Virus record (IMG/VR): IMGVR_UViG_3300042520_000697
Coordinates: 1-34,704 of that record
DNA: 34,704 bases
Source of the DNA: a virus
Strand: one strand, 5' to 3'
In this document: positions 7,125-16,548 of the stretch, in pieces
Layout: every line of letters begins with the position of its first letter
Numbering within the stretch: the stretch's first letter is position 1
Made by a program: the position numbers and the translations under genes
The notes under the pieces: model-generated
What the model was told of the DNA's origin: nothing
What the model saw: the letters and a program-made list of their open reading frames with translations, nothing else
Database searches by the model: none

Positions 7125-9331
7125 TGAGTGAAATTTATCAAGATATACCAACCTATGAAAATGGAAACTGGACAATTACAAGTTTTGATTCCAGAGAGGA
7201 CTTCACTAAGTTTATCTTTGGAGTATTTAAAGAACCAGGAGAATATAAATTTAATGAAACTACCAATAAGATTTTCATATCTGAGTCAACAAAATTTAAA
7301 AAAGATAGAGTATATTGTACAGCTCCCTTTAAATCAAAAGACTACATAAGTTATTGGGATGACCAAAAGACTAAATGTAGAAAAGGTATTATAGTTAAAG
7401 ATGGTGATTTAACCTGGTTTGTTTGTAGAGAGTACTACATGTGGTTAAACTTTCTACCAATTTTTGATAAGGAAGAACAGAACTTTGGTTTTGCTAAAAT
7501 CAGAGATGCACAGTATCATTTGGCACTCTATGAACTTCTTGCAGAACTTAACTATAAACATGCAGCTATATTAAAAAAACGTCAGATTGCATCTTCTTAC
7601 TACCACATGGGTAAGTTTATAAATCAGCAATGGTTTGAGGCAGGGGTTACTTTAAAAATGGGTGCAAGTCTTAAAGACTACATTAATGAGAAAGGATCCT
7701 GGAAGTTCTTACAAGAATATGCTGCATTCTTAAATGAACATACAGCATGGTATAGACCTATGTCACCGGATAAAGTAATGATGTGGCAGCAAAAGATTGA
7801 GGTAAGAAAAGGAGATAGAAAGAATGAAGTTGGTCTTAAAGGTACTATACAAGGTATGTCATTTGAGAAAGATCCAACAAATGGTGTAGGGGGTCCAGTT
7901 AAATACTTCTTCCATGAGGAGGCAGGAATTGCTCCTAAGATGGATCAGACATATGAGTACATGAGACCGGCAATGAGATCTGGTTTAATTACTACAGGGA
8001 TGTTTATTGCTGCAGGATCTGTAGGAGATTTATCTCAGTGTAATCCTTTAAAGGATATGATATTAAATCCTTTGTCTAAAGATATATATGCTGTACAAAC
8101 AGATTTAATAGATGATAAAGGTACTACAGGTATGTCAGGTTTATTTATTCCTGAACAATGGTCTATGCCTCCTTACATAGATGATTATGGTAATTCATTA
8201 GTAGAAGAAGCAATAGAAGCATTAAAAAAACAGTTTAAACAATGGAAAGATGAGTTATCTCCAGAAGACTACCAGCTTCGTATATCTCAGCATCCTAGAA
8301 ATATAAAAGAAGCATTTGCATACAGAACAGTATCTGTATTTCCTCCTCATTTACTTGCAGCACAAGAAAGAAGAATTGAAGAAAAAGACTATGCATATGA
8401 ATATTTAGATATATCAACTGATATAGAGGGAAGGCCTGTAGTTACTAAAAGTAATAAAAGTCCAATAATGCAATTTCCAATAAACAAAAAGACTGAAGAT
8501 AAAACAGGATGTATTGTTGTATGGGAAAGACCAATTCCAAATCCTGAGTTTGGTAAAACATATTATGCATCTATTGACCCCGTAGGTGAAGGTAAAACTA
8601 CAACATCAGAATCATTATGTTCAATCTACATAATGAAAGCTCCAATAAGAGTGCAAAAAGTTACGGGTACTGAAGTAGAGACTTACATAGAACAAGGTAA
8701 GATAGTGGCTGCTTGGTGTGGTAGATATGATGATATAAATCAAACACATAAACAACTAGAACTTATTATTGAATGGTATAATGCATGGGCACTTGTAGAA
8801 AATAACATATCTTATTTTATTCAACACATGATTGCAAGACGTAAACAAAAATATCTTGTACCAAAAGGACAGATTATGTTTTTAAAAGATTTAGGTTCTA
8901 ATAATAATGTGTATCAAGAATATGGTTGGAAAAATACAGGTACTCTTTTTAAAGCACATCTTCTTAGTTATGCCATAGAATTTACTAAAGAAGAATTAGA
9001 TCAAGAATTAAAACCAGATGGTACAGTAGTTAGAACTACCTATGGTATAGAGAGGATTCCTGATCCTATGTTAATCAAAGAAATGAGAGAATATGCAGAT
9101 GGAGTCAATGTGGATAGACTAGTTTCTTTTGCTGCTCTTGTTGCATTCATGAGGATTCAAGAATCAAATAGAGGTGTTGCAACAAGAACAATCATGGATG
9201 ATGCAGCTAAAAACTTGCAAAAGTCAGAAAATTTGTTTAAATTAAATAAGAGTCCATTTAAACACATGGGTCATAAAACATCTACTATGAATAGAGGATT
9301 TAAAAAATCTGCATTTAAAAATATTAAATAG
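7124..9331 (+). CDS. terL: Terminase large subunit (packaging ATPase and nuclease)
   Basis: 735 residues. An N-terminal ATPase has a degenerate Walker A-like segment at about 149-163 (LKKRQIASSYYHMGK) and a Walker B at about 261-267 (YFFHEEAG). The C-terminal RNase H-fold nuclease has acidic residues at Asp485 (YASIDPVGEG), Glu559 (ALVENN) and Asp664 (VDRLVSFAALVA). It powers DNA translocation into the prohead and cuts the concatemer at the portal. It lies 6 nt before the portal gene, the usual partner. Length is at the upper end for the family, as in crAss-like phages. The ATG overlaps the previous stop. Family firm; residue roles assigned by eye. Confidence 0.9.
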   Translation: MSEIYQDIPTYENGNWTITSFDSREDFTKFIFGVFKEPGEYKFNETTNKIFISESTKFKKDRVYCTAPFKSKDYISYWDDQKTKCRKGIIVKDGDLTWFVCREYYMWLNFLPIFDKEEQNFGFAKIRDAQYHLALYELLAELNYKHAAILKKRQIASSYYHMGKFINQQWFEAGVTLKMGASLKDYINEKGSWKFLQEYAAFLNEHTAWYRPMSPDKVMMWQQKIEVRKGDRKNEVGLKGTIQGMSFEKDPTNGVGGPVKYFFHEEAGIAPKMDQTYEYMRPAMRSGLITTGMFIAAGSVGDLSQCNPLKDMILNPLSKDIYAVQTDLIDDKGTTGMSGLFIPEQWSMPPYIDDYGNSLVEEAIEALKKQFKQWKDELSPEDYQLRISQHPRNIKEAFAYRTVSVFPPHLLAAQERRIEEKDYAYEYLDISTDIEGRPVVTKSNKSPIMQFPINKKTEDKTGCIVVWERPIPNPEFGKTYYASIDPVGEGKTTTSESLCSIYIMKAPIRVQKVTGTEVETYIEQGKIVAAWCGRYDDINQTHKQLELIIEWYNAWALVENNISYFIQHMIARRKQKYLVPKGQIMFLKDLGSNNNVYQEYGWKNTGTLFKAHLLSYAIEFTKEELDQELKPDGTVVRTTYGIERIPDPMLIKEMREYADGVNVDRLVSFAALVAFMRIQESNRGVATRTIMDDAAKNLQKSENLFKLNKSPFKHMGHKTSTMNRGFKKSAFKNIK

Positions 9332-9337
9332 AAAGTT

Positions 9338-12082
9338 ATGCAAATATATAACGCATTACAGGCTAAGAAAGGTGCTAAGACTTCACAGAATAGGTTAGGT
9401 AGTATTACCCAACCTCTGCAGTTCTTACCTAAAAAAGATAAAACAGATGAGTGGGCAGCTTGGAATCTAGACTGGTTAGAGTGGCAAGGTCTTAAACAAA
9501 TCCGTAGAAATGCTAGAAGATTAATGAAAAATTATAAACTAGCAAAAGGTATTATTGATAGAACAGACTATATAATTGAAGATGATAATGAATATAGAGA
9601 TGTTGTAGAAACTCTTACTAAAGAAGATGTATCTGCACTTGAATTAAAATTCTATCCAATTATTCCTAATGTAGTTAATGTTCTAGTAGCTGAATTTGCA
9701 AAAAGATCTACAAGATTAACTTATAGAGCTGTTGATGACTTTTCATATAATGAGATGTTAGAACAAAAAAGAGGAATGGTTGAACAAACTTTAATGGCAG
9801 ATGCTGCAACTAAAATGTTAGCAGCAATGTTAGAACAAGGATTGGATCCAAATTCTGAAGAAGCAAAACAACAACTACAACCTGAAAGTTTAAAATCATT
9901 ACCTGAAATAGAACAGTTCTTTAAGAAAGATTATCGTTCTATGGTAGAACAATGGGCTGAACATCAACATAAAGTGGATGTAGAAAGATTTAGAATGGAT
10001 GAGTTAGAGGAAAGAGGTTTCCGTGACATGTTAATTACAGATAGAGAGTTCTGGCATTTCCGTATGATGGAAGATGATTATGAAGTAGAACTTTGGAATC
10101 CTGTTCTTACATTCTATCATAAGTCACCAGATATAAGATATATATCACAATCTAACTGGGTAGGTAAAACTGATATGTTTACTGTATCGGATGTTATAGA
10201 TAAGTTTGGACATGTTTTAACTGAAGAACAACACAAAGCTCTTGAATCAGTTTATCCAATTAGATCTGCCGGTTATACAATTGGAGGTCTTCAAAATGAT
10301 GGTAGTTTTTATGATGGTGTTAGATCTCATGACTGGAATACAAGTATGCCTTCATTAAGTTATAGACAGTATACATCTTTTATGGCAGGTAATGTATTAG
10401 ATGGATCAGATATAATTACTCAGATATTAGCAGAAGGAGAAGACTATTATGATCAAGGTACAGCTTATCTACTTAGAGTAAGTACCTGTTATTGGAAATC
10501 ACAAAGAAAAGTAGGACATCTTACTAAGATTACTGAAGAAGGAGAAGTAACAAATGATATAGTTACTGAAGATTATCAGATTACAGATAAAGCAATTTAT
10601 GATACAAGACTCTTTAAAAATAAAAATAAAGATAATTTACTTTTTGGTGAACATATAGATTGGATCTGGATTAATGAAGTTTGGGGAGGTGTAAAGATTG
10701 GACCAAACATTCCTTCATTCTGGGGTATGAATAACCCTGGTGGATTTTCTCCAATCTATTTAGGTATAGATAAAAACCATATTGGTCCACTTAAGTTTCA
10801 ATTTAAAGGTGACTCAAGTTTATATGGATCTAAACTTCCTGTAGAAGGATCTGTATTCTCAGACAGAAATACTAAGTCTACTGCTCTTATTGACTTAATG
10901 AAACCATACCAGATTGGATATAACATTGTTAATAATCAAATAGCAGATATACTAGTAGATGAACTTGGTACAGTAATTATGCTTGACCAAAATTCATTAC
11001 CTAGACACTCATTAGGAGAAGACTGGGGGAAAGGTAACTTAGCTAAAGCTTATGTTGCAATGAAGAATTTCCAGATGTTACCATTGGATACTTCTATTAC
11101 AAACACTGAGAATGCATTAAACTTTAATCATTTCCAGAAACTTGATCTTGAACAAACTAATAGGTTGATGTCAAGAATACAATTAGCTAACTACTTTAAA
11201 CAACAAGCATATGAAGTAATTGGTGTTAATCCTCAAAGGATGGGACAACAAATATCACAACAAACTGCTACTGGAGTAGAACAAGCAATGAATGCATCAT
11301 ATGCACAAACAGAAATATACTTCATTCAACACTGTGATTATTTAATGCCAAGAGTTCATCAAATGAGAACTGATCTAGCACAGTATTATCATTCTACTAA
11401 ACCATCTTCAAGATTAACATATATTACATCAGCTGATGAAAAGGTAAACTTTGAAATTAATGGTACAGATCTTTTACTTAGAGATTTAAATATTGCAGTT
11501 AGTACAAATGCAAACCATAGAGCTATTCTAGAACAGTTAAAACAAATGGCTCTTCAGAATAATACTACTGGTGCAAGTATTTATGATCTTGGTAAAGTTG
11601 TTCAATCAGAATCTATTGCATCTCTTAATTCTGTTCTTAAAGCTTCTGAACAAAAACAAGAGCAACAAAAACAACAAGAAATGCAACAGCAACAACAAAT
11701 GCAACAAGAACAACTTCAAAAACAACAAGAGATTGAACAAATGAAGATTGATGCTACTATGGCTGAGAAAGAGAAAGATAGACAAAGAGATATCTTGGTT
11801 GCAGAAATTAGAGCTGCTGGTTATGGTGCTCCTGCAGATGTTAACCAAAATCAAATGTCTGACTATGCTGATGCAATGAAAGAGATAAGAGAAACAGAAC
11901 AGTATCAAGAACAAACAGGATTGCAAAGAGAAAAGGAAACAAACAGGATGGTTATTGAAAATCAAAAGAACCAACTTGAACGTGAAAAACTACAAACTGA
12001 GAAAGATATTGCTGAGAAACAATTACAGATTGCACAGGAAAACAAAAACAAATATGATATTAAACCAAGTAAGGAAAAGTAA
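9338..12082 (+). CDS. Portal protein with long Gln-rich coiled-coil C-terminus
   Basis: 914 residues. The first 760 residues read as a crAss-like portal: WNLDWLEWQGLKQIRRNARR near the N-terminus, VVNVLVAEFAKRSTRLTYRAVD, a wing region about 200-300, and the helical stem/crown around 580-700 (FQKLDLEQTNRLMSRIQLA, QATGVEQAMNASYAQTE-type). The portal forms the dodecameric ring at the packaging vertex and binds the terminase. Residues about 765-914 are a Gln/Glu/Lys-rich coiled coil, probably a barrel or internal extension. It follows terL by 6 nt. The call rests on position, size and remembered crAss-like sequence pattern. Confidence 0.85.
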   Translation: MQIYNALQAKKGAKTSQNRLGSITQPLQFLPKKDKTDEWAAWNLDWLEWQGLKQIRRNARRLMKNYKLAKGIIDRTDYIIEDDNEYRDVVETLTKEDVSALELKFYPIIPNVVNVLVAEFAKRSTRLTYRAVDDFSYNEMLEQKRGMVEQTLMADAATKMLAAMLEQGLDPNSEEAKQQLQPESLKSLPEIEQFFKKDYRSMVEQWAEHQHKVDVERFRMDELEERGFRDMLITDREFWHFRMMEDDYEVELWNPVLTFYHKSPDIRYISQSNWVGKTDMFTVSDVIDKFGHVLTEEQHKALESVYPIRSAGYTIGGLQNDGSFYDGVRSHDWNTSMPSLSYRQYTSFMAGNVLDGSDIITQILAEGEDYYDQGTAYLLRVSTCYWKSQRKVGHLTKITEEGEVTNDIVTEDYQITDKAIYDTRLFKNKNKDNLLFGEHIDWIWINEVWGGVKIGPNIPSFWGMNNPGGFSPIYLGIDKNHIGPLKFQFKGDSSLYGSKLPVEGSVFSDRNTKSTALIDLMKPYQIGYNIVNNQIADILVDELGTVIMLDQNSLPRHSLGEDWGKGNLAKAYVAMKNFQMLPLDTSITNTENALNFNHFQKLDLEQTNRLMSRIQLANYFKQQAYEVIGVNPQRMGQQISQQTATGVEQAMNASYAQTEIYFIQHCDYLMPRVHQMRTDLAQYYHSTKPSSRLTYITSADEKVNFEINGTDLLLRDLNIAVSTNANHRAILEQLKQMALQNNTTGASIYDLGKVVQSESIASLNSVLKASEQKQEQQKQQEMQQQQQMQQEQLQKQQEIEQMKIDATMAEKEKDRQRDILVAEIRAAGYGAPADVNQNQMSDYADAMKEIRETEQYQEQTGLQREKETNRMVIENQKNQLEREKLQTEKDIAEKQLQIAQENKNKYDIKPSKEK
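11651..11740 (+). repeat. CAA/CAG-rich low-complexity tract encoding a poly-Gln segment of the portal
   Basis: About 30 codons dominated by CAA, CAG, GAA and AAA encode mostly Gln, Glu, Lys and Met (e.g. QQEMQQQQQMQQEQ). The tract is in frame and lies in the coiled-coil C-terminus of the portal. It is liable to length change by slippage. Confidence 0.8.
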
Positions 12083-12132
12083 CTTAGCTATATATTACAA
12101 TTTTTTTTTCTACACCTTTTAAATTTTTAAAA

Positions 12133-12150
12133 TTTATTTTGTATATTAAA
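12133..12150 (+). promoter_or_regulatory. Promoter P3 for the scaffold-capsid operon
   Basis: TTTATTTTGTATATTAAA with TATATTA at 12142-12148, 22 nt before the ATG at 12171. No clear TTTG box is seen 19-21 nt upstream; that region is a T/A-rich run. A second TATATTA sits at 12091-12097. Confidence 0.5.
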
Positions 12151-12170
12151 CTATAAACAAAACCAACAAC

Positions 12171-13451
12171 ATGGAAACAACCAACAAAAAACCTGAAGAT
12201 CAGGTACAAGATTCTACAGCGGTAGAACAAGTAGATGTAAATATTGATGAAATCTTTGGAATGCCGGGAGCAGAAAATGTCATGCTTCCATCAGGTGCAG
12301 AAGAAGATAAACCTAAGTCTATGTTTTCAAAAGAAAACAGTGTAGACACATCGTTCTTTGAAAAACCTGCTAGTTCTGCAAAAGAAAAAACTGATGACAA
12401 GAATGAGCCTGAACTTAAATCTGGTGAAATTGAAGAGACTATCAATGAACTAAATGATTTAATTACTCAAGAAGAAGATGCTGGAAATAAAGGAAGACCT
12501 AAAGTAGATAAATCTGGTCTTTATGATTTAGCACAAAAAATGATTGAGGAAGGTAGTCTTATTCCATTTGATGATGATAAAACTTTAGAAGAGTATACTA
12601 CTAAAGATTTTAGAGAGTTATTTGAAGCAAACTTTGCAGAAAGAGAAAATGAAATTAGAAGAAATACTCCAAGAGAATTTTTTGAAGCACTTCCTGAAGA
12701 ACTTCAGATTGCAGCTAAATATGTAGCTGATGGTGGTGAAGATCTTAAAGGTTTATTTAGAACTCTTGCTCATGTAGAAGAAATGAGACAACTTGATCCA
12801 TCTGATGAGTATGATCAAGCTGAAATTGCAAGACAGTATTTATATGCTACAGGATTTGGAACTCCAGAAGAAATAGAATCTGAGATCCAAGATTGGAAAG
12901 ATTTAAATAGATTAGAACAAAAAGCTAATCAATTTAAACCTAAATTGGATGCAATGCAAGAAGAAATTATTGGAAGAGAACTTGCAGAACAGGAAGAGAA
13001 AAAACAATTGCAAGCAGAACAAGCAAAAGCATATCAAGAAAATGTTTATAATACTCTTGCAACAGGAACAATTGGTGGTGTTAAACTAGATAGAAAAATT
13101 CAGAGTTTATTATTCTCCGGATTAGTACAACCAAACTACCCTTCTATTTCAGGAAAACCAACCAACCTACTTGGTCACTTACTAGAGAAGTATCAGTTTG
13201 TAGAACCAAGACATGATTTAATTGCCGAAGCTCTTTGGTTACTTGCAGATCCAAATGGATATAAAAGTAAGATAAAAGAACAAGGTGGAAAACAAGCTAC
13301 AGAAAAAGTAGTAAGACAATTGAAAACGGAACAGTCTAGAAAGATTGCATCTTCTATAAATAATCAGTATGATGATGAACCAAGAAGAAATACTACTTCT
13401 AGATCTGAACCAAGGAAGCTTTCTAAAAACACAATGTTTAGAAGATTTTAA
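12171..13451 (+). CDS. Putative capsid scaffolding / head assembly protein
   Basis: 426 residues, very acidic and Glu/Gln-rich, with a disordered N-terminus (about 1-100), long helices (about 105-300, including EIESEIQDWKDLNRLEQKAN and the QEEIIGRELAEQEEKKQ coiled coil) and a basic C-terminus (about 380-426, RRNTTSRSEPRKLSKN). An acidic helical protein with a basic tail between portal and major capsid genes is the classic layout of a scaffolding protein, whose basic end binds the capsid protein. I do not recognise a specific family, so the call is from context and composition. It starts METTN after an AACCAACAAC leader. Confidence 0.6.
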   Translation: METTNKKPEDQVQDSTAVEQVDVNIDEIFGMPGAENVMLPSGAEEDKPKSMFSKENSVDTSFFEKPASSAKEKTDDKNEPELKSGEIEETINELNDLITQEEDAGNKGRPKVDKSGLYDLAQKMIEEGSLIPFDDDKTLEEYTTKDFRELFEANFAERENEIRRNTPREFFEALPEELQIAAKYVADGGEDLKGLFRTLAHVEEMRQLDPSDEYDQAEIARQYLYATGFGTPEEIESEIQDWKDLNRLEQKANQFKPKLDAMQEEIIGRELAEQEEKKQLQAEQAKAYQENVYNTLATGTIGGVKLDRKIQSLLFSGLVQPNYPSISGKPTNLLGHLLEKYQFVEPRHDLIAEALWLLADPNGYKSKIKEQGGKQATEKVVRQLKTEQSRKIASSINNQYDDEPRRNTTSRSEPRKLSKNTMFRRF

Positions 13452-13479
13452 TTAAGTAACAAACAAAAACAAATATAAA

Positions 13480-15099
13480 ATGGCAACTCCAGTTTTAAAC
13501 AATGGTATATTTCTACGGGATACCAACTACCAAGCTAGTTCACACGTAGACTCTTACCACTTGGTTAACATGTTGAAGGATGCAGAACCTATGGATCTGG
13601 GCCCAGTAGACCTTTGGGCTATGGCACAGAAAGTAGAGATGCCTCTTTATCAAATGTCTAGCTTTGGTGGTAAAAATGTAATCATGGTTGATAATGCTCG
13701 TGGAGAGTATAGATGGCAGACTCCAGTGTCTGTAGATCTACCTTACATCCTTGAGGATATTGAACCAGAAAATAATTTTAAAGGTATTGAAGGAACAACA
13801 TTCCGTATCAAAATCAACAGACGTGAGTTTGGACATGGTGATATCATCACTTATGACAAATATAACGGAGTTGAGATGTACATTACTGATGAAGATATTC
13901 TTCCTTTAGGAGATGCTTATATCTATACTGTACAGTTGGTAAACAATGACAACTTCAAATACTTGGATAACAAGTACTTGGCAAATGGTACTAAAGTATT
14001 CCGTAAAGGTTCTGCTCGTGGAGAATATGGTGAAAGATTCTCAGACATTACAACAAGAACAGGATTCCGTGAATTCTATAACTTTGTTGGTGGTGCTGAA
14101 GCTCACGTACATTATTCTATTTCATCTCGTGCAGATTTGATGATCAAAGGTGGTATGAATGCAGATGGTACAGTTCCTGTAACTGAAATCTGGAGAACAT
14201 TTGACAAAAACACTCAAGATCCTTCTATTACTTCATTAGAAGATATGGTTAAAGTAATGGGTAAAGATAAAGTTAAACGTGCATTTGACAACGGAGATTT
14301 ATCTAGAACATTCTTAACTGGAATGGAAGCTGCTCACTTGACTAAGATTGCTACTGACATTGAGACTTACTTAATGTGGGGACAAGGAGGTAGAGTACGT
14401 CAAGATGGTCCAGATGATATTAGATTATCTGTGGGTCTTTGGAGACAGTTGGATAACTCATTCAAAAGAGTATACAACAAAAATAACTTTACATTGGATT
14501 TATTCCGTGGAGAGATCTACAACTTCTTCAATGGTAAAGTTGAATTCCAAGGTCCAGATCCAAAACGTAGCTTAGTTGTACAAACAGGTATGGGTGGTAT
14601 GAGAATGGTAAATGAAGCTATCAGAAGAGAAGCTGTTGCATCAGGTTTACTTATTCAGGCTGCTGATATTGGTGCAATCACTGGTAAAGGTATGGACTTG
14701 AACTTTGGATTTGCTTATACTTCATATGTAATTCCATTCTTGGCAAATGTTAAGTTTGTTCTTAACCCAGCATTTGACAACATCCATACAAATGATATTG
14801 AGAACCCAATCATTGATGGTTTCCCATTATCTTCTTACTCATTCATTATCTTTGATATCACTGATAATACTAATGACAATATCTACTTATTGAAATTGTC
14901 TTGGGATAATCAATTGAAATGGTGGTATCAAAATGGTACAATGGATTACATGGGTCGTACTCAAGGATTCCAGTCTTCTGGTCAGTTCAATGGATACCGT
15001 GTAATGATGTCTCAAACTATGCCTGCAATTTGGGTTAAAGATCCAACTAAGGTATTGAAGATTGTTATGAGAAACCCAATCACTGGTGGATCATTCTAA
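13480..15099 (+). CDS. Major capsid protein (HK97-fold, crAss-like type)
   Basis: 539 residues. Landmarks include YQMSSFGGKNVIMVDN (about 58-73), FRIKINRREFGHGDIITYD (about 108-126), GFREFYNFVGGAEAHVHYS, MWGQGGRVRQDG and LVVQTGMGGMRMVNEAIRREA (about 364-384), a pattern I associate with crAss-like major capsid proteins. Length is slightly above that of the family prototypes. Codon use differs from neighbours: Arg is often CGT and Phe/Asn often TTC/AAC, where most other genes use AGA, TTT and AAT, indicating selection for high expression. A strong terminator-type hairpin follows 16 nt after the stop. It should assemble the icosahedral shell on the scaffold and portal. Confidence 0.88.
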   Translation: MATPVLNNGIFLRDTNYQASSHVDSYHLVNMLKDAEPMDLGPVDLWAMAQKVEMPLYQMSSFGGKNVIMVDNARGEYRWQTPVSVDLPYILEDIEPENNFKGIEGTTFRIKINRREFGHGDIITYDKYNGVEMYITDEDILPLGDAYIYTVQLVNNDNFKYLDNKYLANGTKVFRKGSARGEYGERFSDITTRTGFREFYNFVGGAEAHVHYSISSRADLMIKGGMNADGTVPVTEIWRTFDKNTQDPSITSLEDMVKVMGKDKVKRAFDNGDLSRTFLTGMEAAHLTKIATDIETYLMWGQGGRVRQDGPDDIRLSVGLWRQLDNSFKRVYNKNNFTLDLFRGEIYNFFNGKVEFQGPDPKRSLVVQTGMGGMRMVNEAIRREAVASGLLIQAADIGAITGKGMDLNFGFAYTSYVIPFLANVKFVLNPAFDNIHTNDIENPIIDGFPLSSYSFIIFDITDNTNDNIYLLKLSWDNQLKWWYQNGTMDYMGRTQGFQSSGQFNGYRVMMSQTMPAIWVKDPTKVLKIVMRNPITGGSF

Positions 15100-15114
15100 T
15101 CAGAATCTATATAC

Positions 15115-15143
15115 AAGGGAGGGGGGAACTCCTCCCTTTTTTT
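15115..15143 (+). terminator. Terminator or attenuator after the major capsid gene
   Basis: Stem AAGGGAGG (15115-15122) with CCTCCCTT (15131-15138), an 8-nt loop, then a run of T to 15143. The next gene follows 38 nt later without a recognisable promoter, so partial read-through is probable. Confidence 0.85.
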
Positions 15144-15150
15144 AAATTTT

Positions 15151-15181
15151 AAAACCAACAAAAACAAAAACCAACAAAAAA
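15151..15181 (+). promoter_or_regulatory. A-rich translation leader with two AACCAACA copies
   Basis: Two copies of AAACCAACAAAAA lie directly before the ATG at 15182. Similar AACCAACA leaders precede the ATGs at 12171 and 22440. No Shine-Dalgarno sequence is present. This fits A-rich initiation regions of Bacteroidota mRNAs. Confidence 0.5.
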
Positions 15182-16204
15182 ATGGAAACAACAAATTTTA
15201 CAAAAGTTGAAGTAGAGGTAGGCAGTATTAAAAAAACATCAATTGCTGTTAGACCTTACTTTGACAAAAAAGCTTCTAACATGGGATTAGAAGAGTACGG
15301 AATGAGTTTATTTGACGGAGTAACTCATAATGAACAACTAGCTTGTCTAGAAAATAATGGTGTAGTAAGATATATTACAGGATTAAATGAGTTTGCTCCT
15401 GAAATTAAATTACTACAAATAGAAGAAAGAGAAGCAAGAATTAAAGAAATAAGAAGTTCAGTAGCTGAATTAGAAAGAGAGTTGGCTGCAAATGTTATTG
15501 ATCCAGAGGATAAAGATTTTTGGAATCAAGTAAAACTTCTTAAACCTGATAATAGAGAGTTTTGGAATAAGATAGACATGTCATGTGGTAATGAACCTGT
15601 TTATTTAGATCCAACAAAACCTTTTGATAGAATTAAAATACATGCTATTGAAGCAGGTGCCTTTGCAATGATTGCAAAAAGTTTTGATGATGCAAGATCA
15701 AAAGCAGTTCCCCCTAAGTTTTATCTAGATAAGGAAGAAGAAACTGTAATGGTAAGAACAGAGTACAAAAAACTCCGTAACAAAGCTTACTCAGAATTAC
15801 AAAAACTATATGATAAAAACAGTACAAAATTATTTTATATTGCAAAAGTTGTGGATGCTAATAGTACTCAATACAGAAAATCAACTCCATTAGATGTTCT
15901 TTATGAAAACATGGATAGATATATTTCTGGTGATGGTGCTGAAAATAACAAAGAAAGAGCAGCAAAAACATTTACTGATGCAGTAAATATGGATATGGAA
16001 TCATTAAAAATTAAATCAATTGTACGTGATTCCGTTTTTTTTAAGTATATTATTAATAAGCCCGATGGATATATTTACCATTCTAAGACAAATGCCTTAC
16101 TTGGAAGAAATGTACCTGATGTTATTGAACACTTAAAAAATCCTTTAAATGAGGATATTTTAAAAGATCTTAACCTAGCTTGTGAGAAATATTGGAATAC
16201 ATAA
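15182..16204 (+). CDS. Post-capsid conserved-type structural protein, unknown role
   Basis: 340 residues, soluble, helical and acidic. A coiled-coil stretch sits at about 80-108 (IEEREARIKEIRSSVAELERELA), and KDFWNQVKLLKPDNREFW and an FYLDKEEE segment follow. A gene of this size immediately downstream of the capsid gene is a regular part of the crAss-like structural block. I recall it as conserved but without a settled function; head-associated or assembly roles are inference. It starts METTN like the scaffold gene and follows the capsid terminator, so its expression is likely set by read-through. Confidence 0.6.
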   Translation: METTNFTKVEVEVGSIKKTSIAVRPYFDKKASNMGLEEYGMSLFDGVTHNEQLACLENNGVVRYITGLNEFAPEIKLLQIEEREARIKEIRSSVAELERELAANVIDPEDKDFWNQVKLLKPDNREFWNKIDMSCGNEPVYLDPTKPFDRIKIHAIEAGAFAMIAKSFDDARSKAVPPKFYLDKEEETVMVRTEYKKLRNKAYSELQKLYDKNSTKLFYIAKVVDANSTQYRKSTPLDVLYENMDRYISGDGAENNKERAAKTFTDAVNMDMESLKIKSIVRDSVFFKYIINKPDGYIYHSKTNALLGRNVPDVIEHLKNPLNEDILKDLNLACEKYWNT

Positions 16205-16216
16205 AATACAATAAAT

Positions 16217-16387
16217 ATGAAAGCTGCTAACGTGACTAAAACAAAGTCAAAGAAAATTACAGGTGCTGATAAAACACCAGGTGGAAAAGTAGGAGGAACT
16301 AATCCTAATTTGAAATCAACAACTAAACCAAAAGGAAAAGTTGGTGGTATATCTAAAGCTCCTAAAAAAGCTAAACCTTCTTGTTAA
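16217..16387 (+). CDS. Small basic Lys/Gly-rich protein 1 (56 aa)
   Basis: MKAANVTKTKSKKITGADK is followed by two near-repeats, GGKVGGTNP and KGKVGGISK, and a basic end KAPKKAKPSC. Lys, Gly, Thr and Pro make up most of the protein, which looks disordered. It is the first of ten consecutive small basic genes packed with few or no spacer bases between the post-capsid gene and the connector-like gene. No known domain. Binding to packaged DNA or to the inner capsid surface is an inference from charge and place. Confidence 0.55.
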   Translation: MKAANVTKTKSKKITGADKTPGGKVGGTNPNLKSTTKPKGKVGGISKAPKKAKPSC

Positions 16388-16392
16388 GAACA

Positions 16393-16548
16393 ATGGGTAA
16401 AGATATGATAAAAAGAAAAGACGGTAGTTATTCCCAGAGAGGTCTCTGGGATAACATCCGTGCTAATAAAGGTTCTGGTAAGAAACCTACTAAACAGATG
16501 CTGCAACAGGAAAAGAAAATTAAAGCAACTAATAAAAAGAAAAAGTAA
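16393..16548 (+). CDS. Small basic protein 2 with YSQRGLWDNIRAN motif (51 aa)
   Basis: The product has MIKRKDGSYSQRGLWDNIRA then NKGSGKKPTKQML and a Lys-rich end. The QRGLWDNIRANKGSGKKPT pattern is one I recall from short proteins of several environmental phages, with no known function. It is too compositionally specific to be chance. The stop (TAA) overlaps the next ATG by one base, supporting coupled translation. It carries roughly one Lys/Arg in three residues. Confidence 0.65.
   Translation: MGKDMIKRKDGSYSQRGLWDNIRANKGSGKKPTKQMLQQEKKIKATNKKKK

Noticed and set aside
7128-7349. Plus-strand 73-aa ORF in another frame at the start of terL
   Set aside because: It overlaps the conserved N-terminal region of the terminase, and its composition is that of an out-of-frame reading. 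The 64-aa frame at 13946-14140 inside the capsid gene is rejected on the same grounds.
11606-11974. Minus-strand ORF of 122 aa rich in Leu/Phe
   Set aside because: It is the antisense shadow of the Gln/Glu/Lys-rich portal C-terminus (CAA/GAA codons read backwards give Leu/Phe/Ser); no start context or neighbours on that strand.
12091-12097. Additional TATATTA as a second promoter before the scaffold gene
   Set aside because: No TTTG-like box 18-21 nt upstream, and it lies just after the portal stop in generally AT-rich sequence; left unannotated.
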